64,000 nt of DNA from Microbacterium rhizosphaerae (GCF_034120055.1 NZ_CP139368.1:3658001-3722000), one strand, 5' to 3'. Positions 33,341 through 40,839 are shown, counted from the first letter of the stretch. Made by a program: numbers and translations. Notes: generated from the letters alone by a model not told the origin.

Positions 33341-33871
33341 TCAGCCGAGGCCGAGGCGGGCGATGATCGAGTCCACCTCGGTCTGCGGCGATCCCGCGGC
33401 GGACACGACGATGCCGCGCTCGTCGGACTGAAGGGGCTCGAGGGTCGCCAGCTGCGAGTCGAGGAGCGATGCCGGCATGAAGTGATCGGCGCGATGCTCC
33501 ATGCGGTTGGCGATCACGTCGGGATCGACGGTGAGGTGCACGAACTCGACGTCCGGCCGGGCCAGCAGGTTCCGGTACGCGCGTTTGAGGGCCGAGCAGG
33601 TGATGACTCCGTGCGCGCCGTCCGCGCGGTGCGCGTCGATCCACTCGGCGACGCGCCGAAGCCACGGCCACCGGTCTTCGTCCGTGAGCGGTACCCCGGC
33701 GGACATCTTCGCGACGTTGGCGGCCGGGTGGAGGTCGTCGCCCTCCTGGAGCTCCCACCCCAGTCGTTGGGCCAGCAGCTTCGCGACCGTGGACTTGCCG
33801 CTTCCCGATACGCCCATCACCACGAGCACCGCGGGCGGGCCCGCTTCCTGTCGCTGTTCCATCGGGGCCAT
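33341..33871 (-). CDS. gntK: Gluconokinase, GntK type
   Basis: 176 residues (ATG at 33871; ATG 33862 gives 173). P-loop 'GVSGSGKST' (20-28), 'EGDDLHP..NVAKMSAGVPLTDEDRWPW' region and 'CSALKRAYRNLL' are diagnostic of the small GntK family that converts gluconate to 6-phosphogluconate with ATP. No Shine-Dalgarno stands before either ATG, and the likely promoter at 33887-33915 would give a very short leader. No gluconate transporter adjoins it. It converges on the LacI gene with no gap. Confidence 0.93.
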   Translation of the reverse strand: MAPMEQRQEAGPPAVLVVMGVSGSGKSTVAKLLAQRLGWELQEGDDLHPAANVAKMSAGVPLTDEDRWPWLRRVAEWIDAHRADGAHGVITCSALKRAYRNLLARPDVEFVHLTVDPDVIANRMEHRADHFMPASLLDSQLATLEPLQSDERGIVVSAAGSPQTEVDSIIARLGLG

Positions 33872-33886
33872 CGTACCGATGCTCGG

Positions 33887-33915
33887 AGATAGCACCGCGT
33901 CTGGGACGGGGTCAA
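33887..33915 (-). promoter_or_regulatory. Promoter of the gluconokinase gene
   Basis: On the minus strand TTGACC (33915-33910), 17-base spacer, CTATCT (33892-33887). Start expected near 33880, less than 20 bases before either possible ATG, consistent with a leaderless or near-leaderless message. Confidence 0.55.
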
Positions 33916-34118
33916 GCCCCATGGGTTCTCCGCAGGCCGCGCATAGCCTTGACCCGGATGGGCGGCAGGATCGTCCGAGGGCGAGACGGGAAGGGGAACG
34001 CGGACGCCGGTTCACACTCCGGCGACCACGCAATCCCGCACTCCCACGACCACACGGCTGGGCGTTCGCCTTCGCCAGCGCTGACGCGCGAGAGCGCCGG
34101 CCATGACCTCGACGAAGA

Positions 34119-34157
34119 GGGCGGGGCAGGACTCCCTGAGGGAAGTCCGCCCCGCCC
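34119..34157 (-). terminator. Terminator after the small hydrophobic protein gene
   Basis: GC-rich hairpin: GGGCGGGGC pairs with GCCCCGCCC and the inner GGACT with AGTCC, with one bulged A and loop CCCTGAGGGA. Lies 20 bases after the 34178-34342 stop. The U-tract is poor, so function as a classical intrinsic terminator is likely but not certain. Confidence 0.65.
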
Positions 34158-34177
34158 CGATTCCCGTGATCGCGATG

Positions 34178-34342
34178 TCAGGCGCGGTTGCGGCCCATCA
34201 TCGCGCGGATCAGCCAGGCGATGACGGCCAGCACCAGGAGGATGATGCCGATCCACAGCAGGAAGCTGAGGGACTGCACCAGTCCTCCCGTGATCGCGAT
34301 GATGATCGCGATGATGATGATGACGATAAACAGAATGTTCAC
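34178..34342 (-). CDS. Small two-span hydrophobic protein (54 aa)
   Basis: Starts with GTG at 34342, with AAGGGA 5-10 bases upstream: 'VNILFIVIIIIAIIIAITGG', then 'LVQSLSFLLWIGIILLVLAV' and a basic end 'RAMMGRNRA'. Two membrane spans with a short loop, the size and form of stress-related hydrophobic peptides common in actinobacteria. Located in a run of small stress-type genes (Rho-N-like, SRPBCC, DUF7882). Too short and repetitive in codon composition (runs of ATC) for a family call. Confidence 0.65.
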   Translation of the reverse strand: MNILFIVIIIIAIIIAITGGLVQSLSFLLWIGIILLVLAVIAWLIRAMMGRNRA

Positions 34343-34380
34343 TGTGTTCCCTTCTTTCCGCGACGGGCGTCGCAGGTGCT

Positions 34381-34650
34381 CTAGTGGTTGCGCAGCATGG
34401 AGATGAGCTCGGACTTCCGCTTTCCGGAATACCCCTTCAAGCCCAGTTCCTTCGCTCGGGCGCGCAACTCGCCAACGGTGCGCTCGTCGTAATCGGTCGC
34501 ACGGGCGCCTTTTCGCGCGACAGTCTTGCGTCCGCTGCGTGCTGCGGCGTTGGAGATGCGTGCAGCCTTCTCCTCCGACGCACCGTCTTCACGCAGGCGG
34601 TCATACATCGCCGGATCCTTGATGCTGCTGGAACGACGCTCCCTGGGCAT
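34381..34650 (-). CDS. Small Rho-N/SAP-like protein (DUF7218-like)
   Basis: 89 residues, GAAGGAGG 6 bases before the ATG. The N-terminal half 'IKDPAMYDRLREDGASEEKA' resembles ChaB/DUF7218-type helices; the C-terminal half 'RTVGELRARAKELGLKGYSG' is a Rho-termination-factor N-terminal (SAP-like) nucleic-acid-binding motif ending 'KRKSELISMLRNH'. Highly charged and soluble, probably a DNA- or RNA-associated stress protein. Not coupled to neighbours. Confidence 0.78.
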   Translation of the reverse strand: MPRERRSSSIKDPAMYDRLREDGASEEKAARISNAAARSGRKTVARKGARATDYDERTVGELRARAKELGLKGYSGKRKSELISMLRNH

Positions 34651-34770
34651 GACGGCCTCCTTCCGGGGACGTACGTCAACGTTAGAGGTGCGCGGGCCGA
34701 GTAACGAGGGGGTTGACAGCGCCTGCGCGATACGGCATCGGGCGGCCGCATCTTCGGCGCCGAGAGTGAG

Positions 34771-34799
34771 GAGCTACCGGCGGGCTGTGCTGCGGTCAA
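34771..34799 (-). promoter_or_regulatory. Promoter candidate for the Rho-N-like gene
   Basis: Minus strand TTGACC (34799-34794), 17-base spacer, TAGCTC (34776-34771). Its -35 lies in GAGGGGGTTGAC, which also occurs on the plus strand at 34706-34717, giving a 12-base inverted repeat with 77 bases between. Confidence 0.4.
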
Positions 34800-34863
34800 C
34801 CCCCTCACAGACACGCGCGCGCTCGCCTATCGTGGCCGTTCCGCATATGGAGAGGAGGGCGTG

Positions 34864-35364
34864 ATGACGAGCCGAGTCACCGCCGAAATCGAGATCGATG
34901 CCCCGGTCCGGGTCGCGTACGACCAGTGGACCCAGTTCGAGGAGCTTCCCGAGTTCATGCACAACGTGAACTCCGTACGCCAGATCGACGACGAGACCAC
35001 GCACTGGGTCGCGCAGATCGGCGGCGTGACCCGGGAGTTCGACGCCCGCATCACCGATCAGGTGCCCGACGACCACATCGCCTGGGAGAGCGTCGACGGG
35101 CGGTTGCTGGCGGGACGCGTCGAGTTCCAGCCCATCGACGGCGACCGGACACGTGTCACGCTGAGCATGGAGTGGGAGCCCGAGACCTTCACCGAGAAAG
35201 CCGGCGCGGCGCTGCAGCTGGACGACCTCGCAGTCGAGCAGGACCTCCACCGCTTCAAGAGGCTGATCGAGGACCAGGGCATGGCGACGGGCGGCTGGCG
35301 CGGCGAGGTGCACGGCGGCGACGCCACCGGTGCGACGGCCGGCAGGCTCGCAGAGGATCTCTGA
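34864..35364 (+). CDS. SRPBCC (polyketide cyclase/dehydrase-like) family protein
   Basis: 166 residues from the ATG; a GTG directly before it is in the same frame, but GGAGAGGAGG suits the ATG. 'VTAEIEIDAPVRVAYDQWTQ' and 'FEELPEFMHNVNSVRQID' are the START/SRPBCC opening found in the CoxG-like 'cyclase/dehydrase' branch; a helix near the end closes the helix-grip fold. No catalytic residues can be named. Members of this branch occur in stress clusters of Actinobacteria beside DUF3618 and holin-like genes, as here. Confidence 0.85.
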   Translation: MTSRVTAEIEIDAPVRVAYDQWTQFEELPEFMHNVNSVRQIDDETTHWVAQIGGVTREFDARITDQVPDDHIAWESVDGRLLAGRVEFQPIDGDRTRVTLSMEWEPETFTEKAGAALQLDDLAVEQDLHRFKRLIEDQGMATGGWRGEVHGGDATGATAGRLAEDL

Positions 35365-35380
35365 GCCCGAACCCACCGAC

Positions 35381-35403
35381 GGCCGGCGGCAGTGCCGCCG
35401 GCC
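35381..35403. terminator. Hairpin between convergent genes
   Basis: GGCCGGCGGC and its exact complement around the loop AGT. It separates the SRPBCC gene from the convergent DUF7882 gene. No U-tract, so possibly a stem that slows polymerase in both directions. Confidence 0.6.
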
Positions 35404-35447
35404 GCGCGACCGTGTCGTGGAGAGCCCGAGGCCCGCTCCGGCGGGCG

Positions 35448-35777
35448 CTAAGCCCGGCCGCTCGACTCCCGGGACTCGATGTGCTCGTCGACGAGCTGGA
35501 TGCCGCCCGAGGTGTTCGCCGAGTTCGCGAGGTCCTCGATCCACGCCCGGCTCAGCTCGGGCGGCTCGGGGTCGTCGAAGACGAACAGCAGCGGGATGGC
35601 CGGATGCAGCCAGATCGTGGACCGGCCGGGCGCCTCGTCCTCGTCGTGGTGCCGCCACGACAGCGTGAAGCTCTCGTTCCGGCGGAGTTTGGTCGCGATG
35701 ACGACCTTCAGATGGGCAAGAGCACGGTCGTCGATATGGATCGCCATGTCCTGTCCGCCGTAGTAAAGCGTTCCCAT
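35448..35777 (-). CDS. DUF7882-type small protein A
   Basis: 109 residues: 'MGTLYYGGQDMAIHIDDRAL' followed by 'LKVVIATKLRRNESFTLSW' and 'STIWLHPAIPLLFVFDDPEP'. It aligns along its length with the protein at 36093-36416. The family is found across Microbacteriaceae. From memory it is often labelled 'ATP-dependent DNA ligase', because it resembles a small region beside such enzymes, but no ligase nucleotidyltransferase motif (KxDG) is present. Transcribed away from its paralogue across about 315 bases. Confidence 0.8.
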   Translation of the reverse strand: MGTLYYGGQDMAIHIDDRALAHLKVVIATKLRRNESFTLSWRHHDEDEAPGRSTIWLHPAIPLLFVFDDPEPPELSRAWIEDLANSANTSGGIQLVDEHIESRESSGRA

Positions 35778-35821
35778 GCGAGGAACGTTACCCTGCGTCT
35801 GACGTTGATACGAACTCTCTG

Positions 35822-35905
35822 TCACTGCGCGCCTCCGAGCTGGTTCCCGTACGTGGTATCCGATTTCCGCATGTCACGGTCGGCGGGGTCCTCCATGATG
35901 CTCAT
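35822..35905 (-). CDS. Possible small peptide gene (27 aa)
   Basis: From the ATG at 35905 reads 'MSIMEDPADRDMRKSDTTYG' plus a short tail. GAGGG sits about 10 bases upstream. Hydrophilic, no known family. Located between the two divergent DUF7882 genes. It may be a real small ORF or chance; codon use is in line with a gene but the length is too short to judge. Confidence 0.3.
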   Translation of the reverse strand: MSIMEDPADRDMRKSDTTYGNQLGGAQ

Positions 35906-35960
35906 GTCGCTCTTTCCCTCGCCTTCAACGTAAGAAGATGTCCCACGGTTCGCACCCGGG

Positions 35961-35989
35961 TTGACAGGTCCGCCACCGTGGCCTACCCC
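35961..35989 (+). promoter_or_regulatory. Promoter candidate for DUF7882 gene B
   Basis: TTGACA (35961-35966), 17-base spacer, TACCCC (35984-35989), within a GGGTTGACA context like that seen near 34706. The -10 box is weak. The expected leader is about 95 bases. Confidence 0.35.
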
Positions 35990-36092
35990 GCAGGGTGCCG
36001 GAAGCTTCCCCGCCGCGATGCGGTGATGGGCGTAGCGTGGATGCCACGAGCCCGTGGCGCAGTCGCCGCGCCGTGTCCAGGAGGAGGTCCGC

Positions 36093-36416
36093 ATGGGTCG
36101 GATGATCTACGAGGGGTCGGTGCGCCTGGACACGGACGACCGCACCCTGTCGCACCTCGTGGTCGTGATCAGCTCGAAGCTGCGCCGGGGCGAGTCGTTC
36201 CACTTCTCCTGGCGCAATGACGCCTCGGTCGGCGACGGACGCACCACCATCTGGGTGCACCCCCAGGCGTCGCTCGTGTTCGAGTTCGACGGCAGCCGCC
36301 GCCCGTCCTACAACCGCAGCTGGCTCGAGGCGCTCTCGGTGGCCGCGAACTCCCCCGAGGGTCTGCGCATCGTTCCGGAGCCCGCCGACTCCGACTCAGG
36401 AGTGAACGTCCCCTGA
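36093..36416 (+). CDS. DUF7882-type small protein B
   Basis: 107 residues; GGAGGAGG 5-12 bases before the ATG. 'MGRMIYEGSVRLDTDDRTLS', 'HLVVVISSKLRRGESFHFSW' and 'TTIWVHPQASLVFEFDGSRR' mirror the protein at 35448-35777 segment by segment. The 'SWLEALSVAANSPEGLRIV' ending matches 'AWIEDLANSANTSGGIQLV' of its partner. Probably an old duplication, now divergently transcribed. Cytoplasmic; function unknown. Confidence 0.8.
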   Translation: MGRMIYEGSVRLDTDDRTLSHLVVVISSKLRRGESFHFSWRNDASVGDGRTTIWVHPQASLVFEFDGSRRPSYNRSWLEALSVAANSPEGLRIVPEPADSDSGVNVP

Positions 36417-36447
36417 GCCGTCCCGCACCGGTCGCCGCCCGGGGCGC

Positions 36448-36741
36448 TCAGAGCACCCGATCAGCCCGGCCCGCCCGCGCGGCGAGCGCTCGCGATGCGA
36501 GTGCCGCAGGAGCCCTCGTCCCGAGGCGGATCACCGCTGCATCCAGGATCGCCTCGAGGCTCTCGAACCGCGACGGCGTCCGCGGGCCCAGCATCCACAC
36601 GACGTCGTAGCCCTCGCGGACGCGCTCGACGTAACCGATGAGGCCCGCCGCGTCGCCGGACCCGGCGCGTCGATCGCAGATCCTCCAGGACCGTCGATCC
36701 AGCGGCTTGAACTCGATCTCGGCGCGTAGCGATCGCTGCAT
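36448..36741 (-). CDS. Small hypothetical protein
   Basis: 97 residues from the ATG at 36741 with AAGGAG 7 bases upstream. Basic N-terminal 'MQRSLRAEIEFKPLDRRSW', a beta-rich middle 'IGYVERVREGYDVVWMLGP' and an Ala/Arg-rich helical end. The middle looks like a compact alpha/beta domain. No family recognised. It points towards the DUF7882 gene B and does not form an operon with anything. Confidence 0.6.
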   Translation of the reverse strand: MQRSLRAEIEFKPLDRRSWRICDRRAGSGDAAGLIGYVERVREGYDVVWMLGPRTPSRFESLEAILDAAVIRLGTRAPAALASRALAARAGRADRVL

Positions 36742-36851
36742 CCGTCTCTCCTTGCTCAGTCGACGGGAAGCCGGGGACCGAAGGTCCGAAGGTCGTGCCG
36801 CGTCGCATGACCAGATCAGCATCGGTCATCGGCGTCCTGCGCTGCAATGGC

Positions 36852-36880
36852 TTGACACACGGGATTGCGAGGGCTATCGC
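36852..36880 (+). promoter_or_regulatory. Promoter of the glycosyltransferase gene
   Basis: TTGACA (36852-36857), 17-base spacer, TATCGC (36875-36880). Leader about 100 bases, ending in GGAGGAGG before the ATG at 36986. Confidence 0.5.
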
Positions 36881-36985
36881 TTCGCGGCTACACCTTGCTC
36901 CAGCCCGCCGCAAGCCCCAGCCTCCTCCCGGGGGTCGGCCCCTAGGGTGCCTTGGCAGCGGATCATCGAGGGAGGAGGTGCCGGG

Positions 36986-37993
36986 ATGAGGGTCCTGTTC
37001 TGGCACCTGCACACGAGCTACACGAATGCATTCGTCGCGGGTCGGCACGAGTACCTCCTGCCGGTCGACACGGCAGGGGATGCGGGCTGCCGAGGCCTGG
37101 AGGGCCACGATTGGCCGCGGGCCCGCGGCGCCTCCTGGCGTGAGCTGCGCGGCGATCCCGTCGACGTCGTCGTGCTGCAGCGCCCCGGGGAGATCGACGT
37201 CGTCCACGAGATGACCGGCCGGCGCCCGGGCCGCGACATCCCGGCCGTCTATCTCGAGCACAGCGTGCCGGGCCCCGACGCCTGCCGCAGCATCCACCCG
37301 CTCGCCGACAGCCCCGACATCCCGATCGTCCACGTGAGCGACTTCAACCGCCTCTACTGGGACAGCGGCCGTGCGCGCACCTTCGTCATCCACCCTGGGA
37401 TCCCCGATCCCGGCCTGCAGTACACCGGGGAGCTCGACCGCATCGGGGTCGTGATCAACGATCCGGTCGTGCACGGCCGGGCGGCGGGCACCGACCTGCT
37501 TCCGCGCTTCGGACGCATCGCCGCGGTCGACGTGTTCGGGCGCGGCGGCAACGAGCTGATCCGGAGCCTCGCGGCCGACGCCGGGGGTGTCCACGCCGGC
37601 GGCGACCTCCCGCCGGCGCGGCTCGCGACGGAGCTCGCCCGGCACCGCGTGTACCTGCATCCCTCACGGTGGACGTCGCTCGGGTTCGCGCTGCTCGAGG
37701 CGATGCAGCTCGGCATGCCGATCGTGGCCGTCCCCGGACCGGGGATCGCCCGCGCGGTGCCCACGGATGTCGGGGTGGTGTCGGCGGATGTCGACGTGCT
37801 GTGCCATGCGGTCGCCGACTGCATGGAGGATCCGGAGCTCGCCCGGGAGATGGGAGCGCGCGCCCGACGGCACGCGCTCGTGCACTACGGGCACGAGAGA
37901 TTCCTGCGGGACTGGGACGACGTCCTGGTCGAGGTCGCCGCCGGAGATGGCCGCGAGCGCTCGCTCGCGACGGCGGAGCGGCGACTGTCGTGA
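36986..37993 (+). CDS. GT4-like glycosyltransferase
   Basis: 335 residues with GGGAGGAGG 8 bases before the ATG. The C-terminal half carries 'HRVYLHPSRWTSLGFALLEA' and 'MQLGMPIVAVPGPGI', the donor-binding E-x7-E region of GT4/GT1 Rossmann enzymes. The N-terminal half is short and atypical, with 'VLFWHLHTSYTNAFV' and 'IPAVYLEHSVPGPDACRSIH' in place of the usual GG loop. No signal or membrane segment. The monocistronic promoter at 36852 fits isolated expression. Acceptor and product unknown. Confidence 0.75.
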   Translation: MRVLFWHLHTSYTNAFVAGRHEYLLPVDTAGDAGCRGLEGHDWPRARGASWRELRGDPVDVVVLQRPGEIDVVHEMTGRRPGRDIPAVYLEHSVPGPDACRSIHPLADSPDIPIVHVSDFNRLYWDSGRARTFVIHPGIPDPGLQYTGELDRIGVVINDPVVHGRAAGTDLLPRFGRIAAVDVFGRGGNELIRSLAADAGGVHAGGDLPPARLATELARHRVYLHPSRWTSLGFALLEAMQLGMPIVAVPGPGIARAVPTDVGVVSADVDVLCHAVADCMEDPELAREMGARARRHALVHYGHERFLRDWDDVLVEVAAGDGRERSLATAERRLS

Positions 37994-38067
37994 GAATGGG
38001 GCGCGGACGGGCGCAGTCCGCGGTTCTTCGCGTGCCCGGATGACGCTGCACCGCGGCACACTCGCGT

Positions 38068-38096
38068 GCGATATCTGCGCGACGGCCGCCTGTCAA
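38068..38096 (-). promoter_or_regulatory. Orphan leftward promoter behind the glycosyltransferase gene
   Basis: Minus strand TTGACA (38096-38091), exactly 17 bases, TATCGC (38073-38068), identical in both boxes and spacing to the promoter at 36852-36880. It would fire leftwards into the 3' end of the glycosyltransferase gene, with no leftward gene nearby. Confidence 0.4.
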
Positions 38097-38171
38097 GCCC
38101 ATCCCACCCGGGAGAGACCCTGGCCCATGATCGCTGGACACGTTGAACCAACGAAGCGAAGGGGGCACCGG

Positions 38172-38756
38172 ATGTCGATTCCGGATGACCGTTCCGAAGG
38201 CACGCCGATCTTTGAGAACGCACGACACACGCACGAGCCGGACACGGTCGCCACGGGGGGCGCAGCCCCGACCGAGGTGGCGAAGGAGCAGGCGAGCAGG
38301 GTCGCCGACTCCGCGGTCGATGCGGGCAAGGACGTGATGGGCGTCGCGAAGAGCGAGGCCGGCAATGTCGTGGAGGAGGCGAAGTATCAGGCGCGGGACC
38401 TCCTGCACCAGGCTCAGGACGAGCTGCGCCAACAGGCGTCGCACCAGCAGACGCGCCTCTCGCAGGGCCTGCGCTCGGTGGGTGACGATCTGCACAGGAT
38501 GGCATCGGCCTCCGACACGAAGGGCGTCGCGAGCGACCTCGTCCGCCAGGCGGCGCGTCGCACCCACAGTGCCGCGAGCTGGCTGGCCGCGCGCGACCCG
38601 GAGGGCGTGCTGCGCGAGTTGAAGTCGTACGCGCGACGCCGGCCCGGCGTGTTCATCGCCGGCGCGATCGTGGCCGGTGCGGTCGTGGGTCGTCTGACGC
38701 GCGCCCTCGCCGCCGGCCCGGCGCAACCGTCAGGGGAGACCGAGCATGACCGGTGA
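38172..38756 (+). CDS. Membrane-anchored helical stress protein (first gene of the DUF3618/holin-like trio)
   Basis: 194 residues; AAGGGGG 8 bases before the ATG. After an acidic 40-residue start it has a long Ala/Glu/Gln coiled-coil region with repeated 'AK.EA.NVVEEAK'-like heptads (about 40-140), then one membrane span 'GVFIAGAIVAGAVVGRL' near residue 165 and a short tail. It resembles nutrient-deprivation-induced or LEA-like membrane proteins of Actinobacteria. Overlaps the next gene by 11 bases, so it belongs to a three-gene unit. Confidence 0.75.
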   Translation: MSIPDDRSEGTPIFENARHTHEPDTVATGGAAPTEVAKEQASRVADSAVDAGKDVMGVAKSEAGNVVEEAKYQARDLLHQAQDELRQQASHQQTRLSQGLRSVGDDLHRMASASDTKGVASDLVRQAARRTHSAASWLAARDPEGVLRELKSYARRRPGVFIAGAIVAGAVVGRLTRALAAGPAQPSGETEHDR

Positions 38757-39165
38757 GCCGATGACGCCTTCCGAGAGACGGGCGACGGACGAGTCGCTGG
38801 GCGAGCTCCTCAGCGACGTCACACGCGATCTGTCGACGCTGATCCGTCAGGAGATGGAGCTCGCGAGGGCCGAGTTCACGCGGATGGCCGTGCGCGCCAG
38901 CCGCAGCGCAGGCCTGTTCGGCGGCGCCGGCTACGCGGCCCTGATGGCGGTCTTCTTCCTGTCGATCGCCCTCTGGTGGGGGCTGGGCTACGTGATGGGC
39001 AACGCCTGGTCTGCCGTCGTGGTCGCCGTGATCTGGGCGATCATCGGCCTGATCCTCTACCTGGCCGGACGCAATCAGCTGAAGACGGTGGAAGGGATGC
39101 CGCAGACCGTCGAGACGGTCAAGGAGATCCCCGAGACCCTGAAACGAAACGGAGAGAACCGATGA
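38746..39165 (+). CDS. Putative actinobacterial holin-X / phage-holin-family protein (PF07332)
   Basis: 139 residues: amphipathic N-terminal helix 'LGELLSDVTRDLSTLIRQEM' with 'ELARAEF', then two membrane spans around 'GGAGYAALMAVFFLSIALWW' and 'AVVVAVIWAIIGLILYLAG'. This is the standard form of PF07332 proteins, which sit in chromosomal envelope-stress operons and not in prophages; no phage genes adjoin it. Its stop overlaps the DUF3618 start (ATGA). Confidence 0.88.
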   Translation: MTGEPMTPSERRATDESLGELLSDVTRDLSTLIRQEMELARAEFTRMAVRASRSAGLFGGAGYAALMAVFFLSIALWWGLGYVMGNAWSAVVVAVIWAIIGLILYLAGRNQLKTVEGMPQTVETVKEIPETLKRNGENR

Positions 39166-39728
39166 GCGACGACCCTGATGTCATCCGCGCGAACATCGAG
39201 GTGACGCGCGCCGAACTGGGCGGAGACGTCGATGCGCTCGCCGACAAGGTGACGCCGAGCAAGATCGCCGACCGCCAGATGAACAAGGTGAAGGGCGTGT
39301 TCCGCACCCTCGGCGACAAGGTGATGGGAACCGCCGAGGCGGCGGGAGACAGTCTCGACGACGCACGGGAGGCCACCATGGATGCCGGCAGGCAGGTGGT
39401 CGTGAAGGCTCAGGGCAACCCCGTCGCGGTGGGACTCATCGCGTTCGGGATCGGGCTGCTCACCGCATCCCTCATCCCGCCCAGCGATGCGGAGCGCAAG
39501 CTCGCCGCGCAGGCGAAGGATGCCGCGCAGCCGATGATCGACGAGGTGTCCGAAGCCGGCCAGCAGGCCGCGCAGCACCTGAAGCAGCCGGCTCAGGATG
39601 CGGTCCAGGCGGTCAAGGAGACCGCGCAGGACGCCACCGAGAACATCACGTCCGAGGCGACGGACCGCACGAACGACGTGATCGACGACGCGAAGGACGC
39701 CGGCCGCCGCTTCCAGGACGGCAGCTGA
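39162..39728 (+). CDS. DUF3618 family protein
   Basis: 188 residues. The N-terminus 'DPDVIRANIEVTRAELGGDV' with 'DALADKVTPSKIADRQ' is the exact DUF3618 signature. A single span 'VAVGLIAFGIGLLTASLIP' at about 88-107 is followed by an Ala/Gln/Lys-rich coiled-coil tail with 'AKDAAQP..DEVSEAGQQAA' repeats, longer than in most members. The trio with the PF07332 protein and the coiled-coil membrane protein is a known Actinobacterial arrangement of unclear, probably envelope-related function. A strong hairpin follows. Confidence 0.9.
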   Translation: MSDDPDVIRANIEVTRAELGGDVDALADKVTPSKIADRQMNKVKGVFRTLGDKVMGTAEAAGDSLDDAREATMDAGRQVVVKAQGNPVAVGLIAFGIGLLTASLIPPSDAERKLAAQAKDAAQPMIDEVSEAGQQAAQHLKQPAQDAVQAVKETAQDATENITSEATDRTNDVIDDAKDAGRRFQDGS

Positions 39729-39735
39729 GCAGAGG

Positions 39736-39772
39736 CGAAGCGGCGGGCGGCCATCCGGCGCCCGCCGCTTCG
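39736..39772. terminator. Bidirectional terminator hairpin
   Basis: CGAAGCGGCGGGCG pairs exactly with CGCCCGCCGCTTCG over 14 bases around a 9-base loop. It lies between the convergent DUF3618 gene and the potassium channel gene. Confidence 0.8.
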
Positions 39773-39807
39773 TCGCGTCCCGGGCCTTCCCGCTGCGCCG
39801 GGACGCG

Positions 39808-40773
39808 TCAGCCGGCCGCGTCGAGGACGCCGCGCATCTCGGCGAGCGCCGCCTCCGAGTCGGCGAGGGCCGACTCCGACCGGCTGAGCAGCTCGCGCAG
39901 CTGAGCGAGCTCGGCGGCCGAGCCGTCGACCGGGGCCGCCGCCGGCACCGGCGCGGGAGGCGAGGGAGTGGCGGGTTCGGCTGCGCCTGCCGACACGGGT
40001 TCGGCAGCAGGTGCCGAAGCCGCAGGAGCAGTGGCATGCGTCGGCACCGTGCTCGTGGCATCGGCGGACGAGGCATCCGTCTGCTGGTCGGCGGGCTCCG
40101 CCGACTTGCCCGGCCCGAGGAAGGCGTTGGCGAGGTAGCCGGTGAAGGTTCCGAAGATGCCGACGCCCACGATGATGATGAAGGAGCCGATGATGCGACC
40201 GGCGTTCGTGACCGGGTAGCGATCGCCGTAGCCGACCGTCGAGATCGTCACGATCGTGTACCAGAGGGCGTCGGAGGCATCGGTGATGTTCGCGCCGGTC
40301 GCGTGCTCCTCGACCTTGAGGATCGCGAGGCTGCCGTACTGCAGCACCAGGACGCCCATGAGGAGCAGTGTCGCCAGGGCGCTGTTCGCGCGATCGCGGA
40401 GCACCCGGCGGGCGATCGTGCGCGGGCCGAGCTCCCGCATCAGGCGGATGACGCGGAACACCCGGAACAGGCGGAGGATCTTGAGCTCCGCCAGGGGAAG
40501 GCTCGCCAGCAGGTCGGCCCAGCCGTACTGGACGAAGAAGTAGCGCGACGCAGAGGGCGCCGTGGTGATGCGGTACGTGAAGTCGATCAGGAAGATGATG
40601 CTGAAGATCACGTTCATCACGAGAAGGACGTCGCGCAGCTCAGGGTCCCTGATGACGAGCGCGAGGACGAGGTTGACGACCGACAGGATCGACAGGACGC
40701 CGATGAAGATCTCGTAGGAGAGGTTCTTCAGCTCGCTCCGCGCCCGCGGATGCCGTTCGCGTCTTCTGGCCAT
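39808..40773 (-). CDS. Voltage-gated-type potassium channel with Pro/Ala-rich tail
   Basis: 321 residues, GGAGG before the ATG at 40773. Four-span sensor region with S4-like 'LRLFRVFRVIRLMRELGPR', then S5, the pore helix and the selectivity filter 'TISTVGYGDRYP', then S6 'GSFIIIVGVGIFGTFTGYLA'. After residue 235 there is an unusual Ala/Pro/Ser/Thr-rich linker of about 55 residues and a terminal coiled coil 'LAQLRELLSRSESALADSEA', possibly for tetramer assembly. No RCK/TrkA domain. Integral inner-membrane protein. Confidence 0.93.
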   Translation of the reverse strand: MARRRERHPRARSELKNLSYEIFIGVLSILSVVNLVLALVIRDPELRDVLLVMNVIFSIIFLIDFTYRITTAPSASRYFFVQYGWADLLASLPLAELKILRLFRVFRVIRLMRELGPRTIARRVLRDRANSALATLLLMGVLVLQYGSLAILKVEEHATGANITDASDALWYTIVTISTVGYGDRYPVTNAGRIIGSFIIIVGVGIFGTFTGYLANAFLGPGKSAEPADQQTDASSADATSTVPTHATAPAASAPAAEPVSAGAAEPATPSPPAPVPAAAPVDGSAAELAQLRELLSRSESALADSEAALAEMRGVLDAAG

Positions 40774-40839
40774 GGTTCCTCCGGGTTCACGCGCCCGGCG
40801 AGCCGGCCGTGGACCCATTGTGGATCATGGCTCGCCGTT

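Noticed and set aside
33949..34224. Plus-strand 91-codon frame upstream of the small hydrophobic protein
   Set aside because: His/Asp/Arg-rich, without ribosome site, and it crosses a terminator hairpin for the opposite strand.
35448..36416. ATP-dependent DNA ligase genes
   Set aside because: Products of about 108 residues lack the KxDG motif and all ligase domains; the usual database name is not supported.
38746..39165. Prophage, because of a 'holin' family protein
   Set aside because: PF07332 proteins are chromosomal envelope proteins in Actinobacteria, and no capsid, tail, lysin or integrase gene is present.
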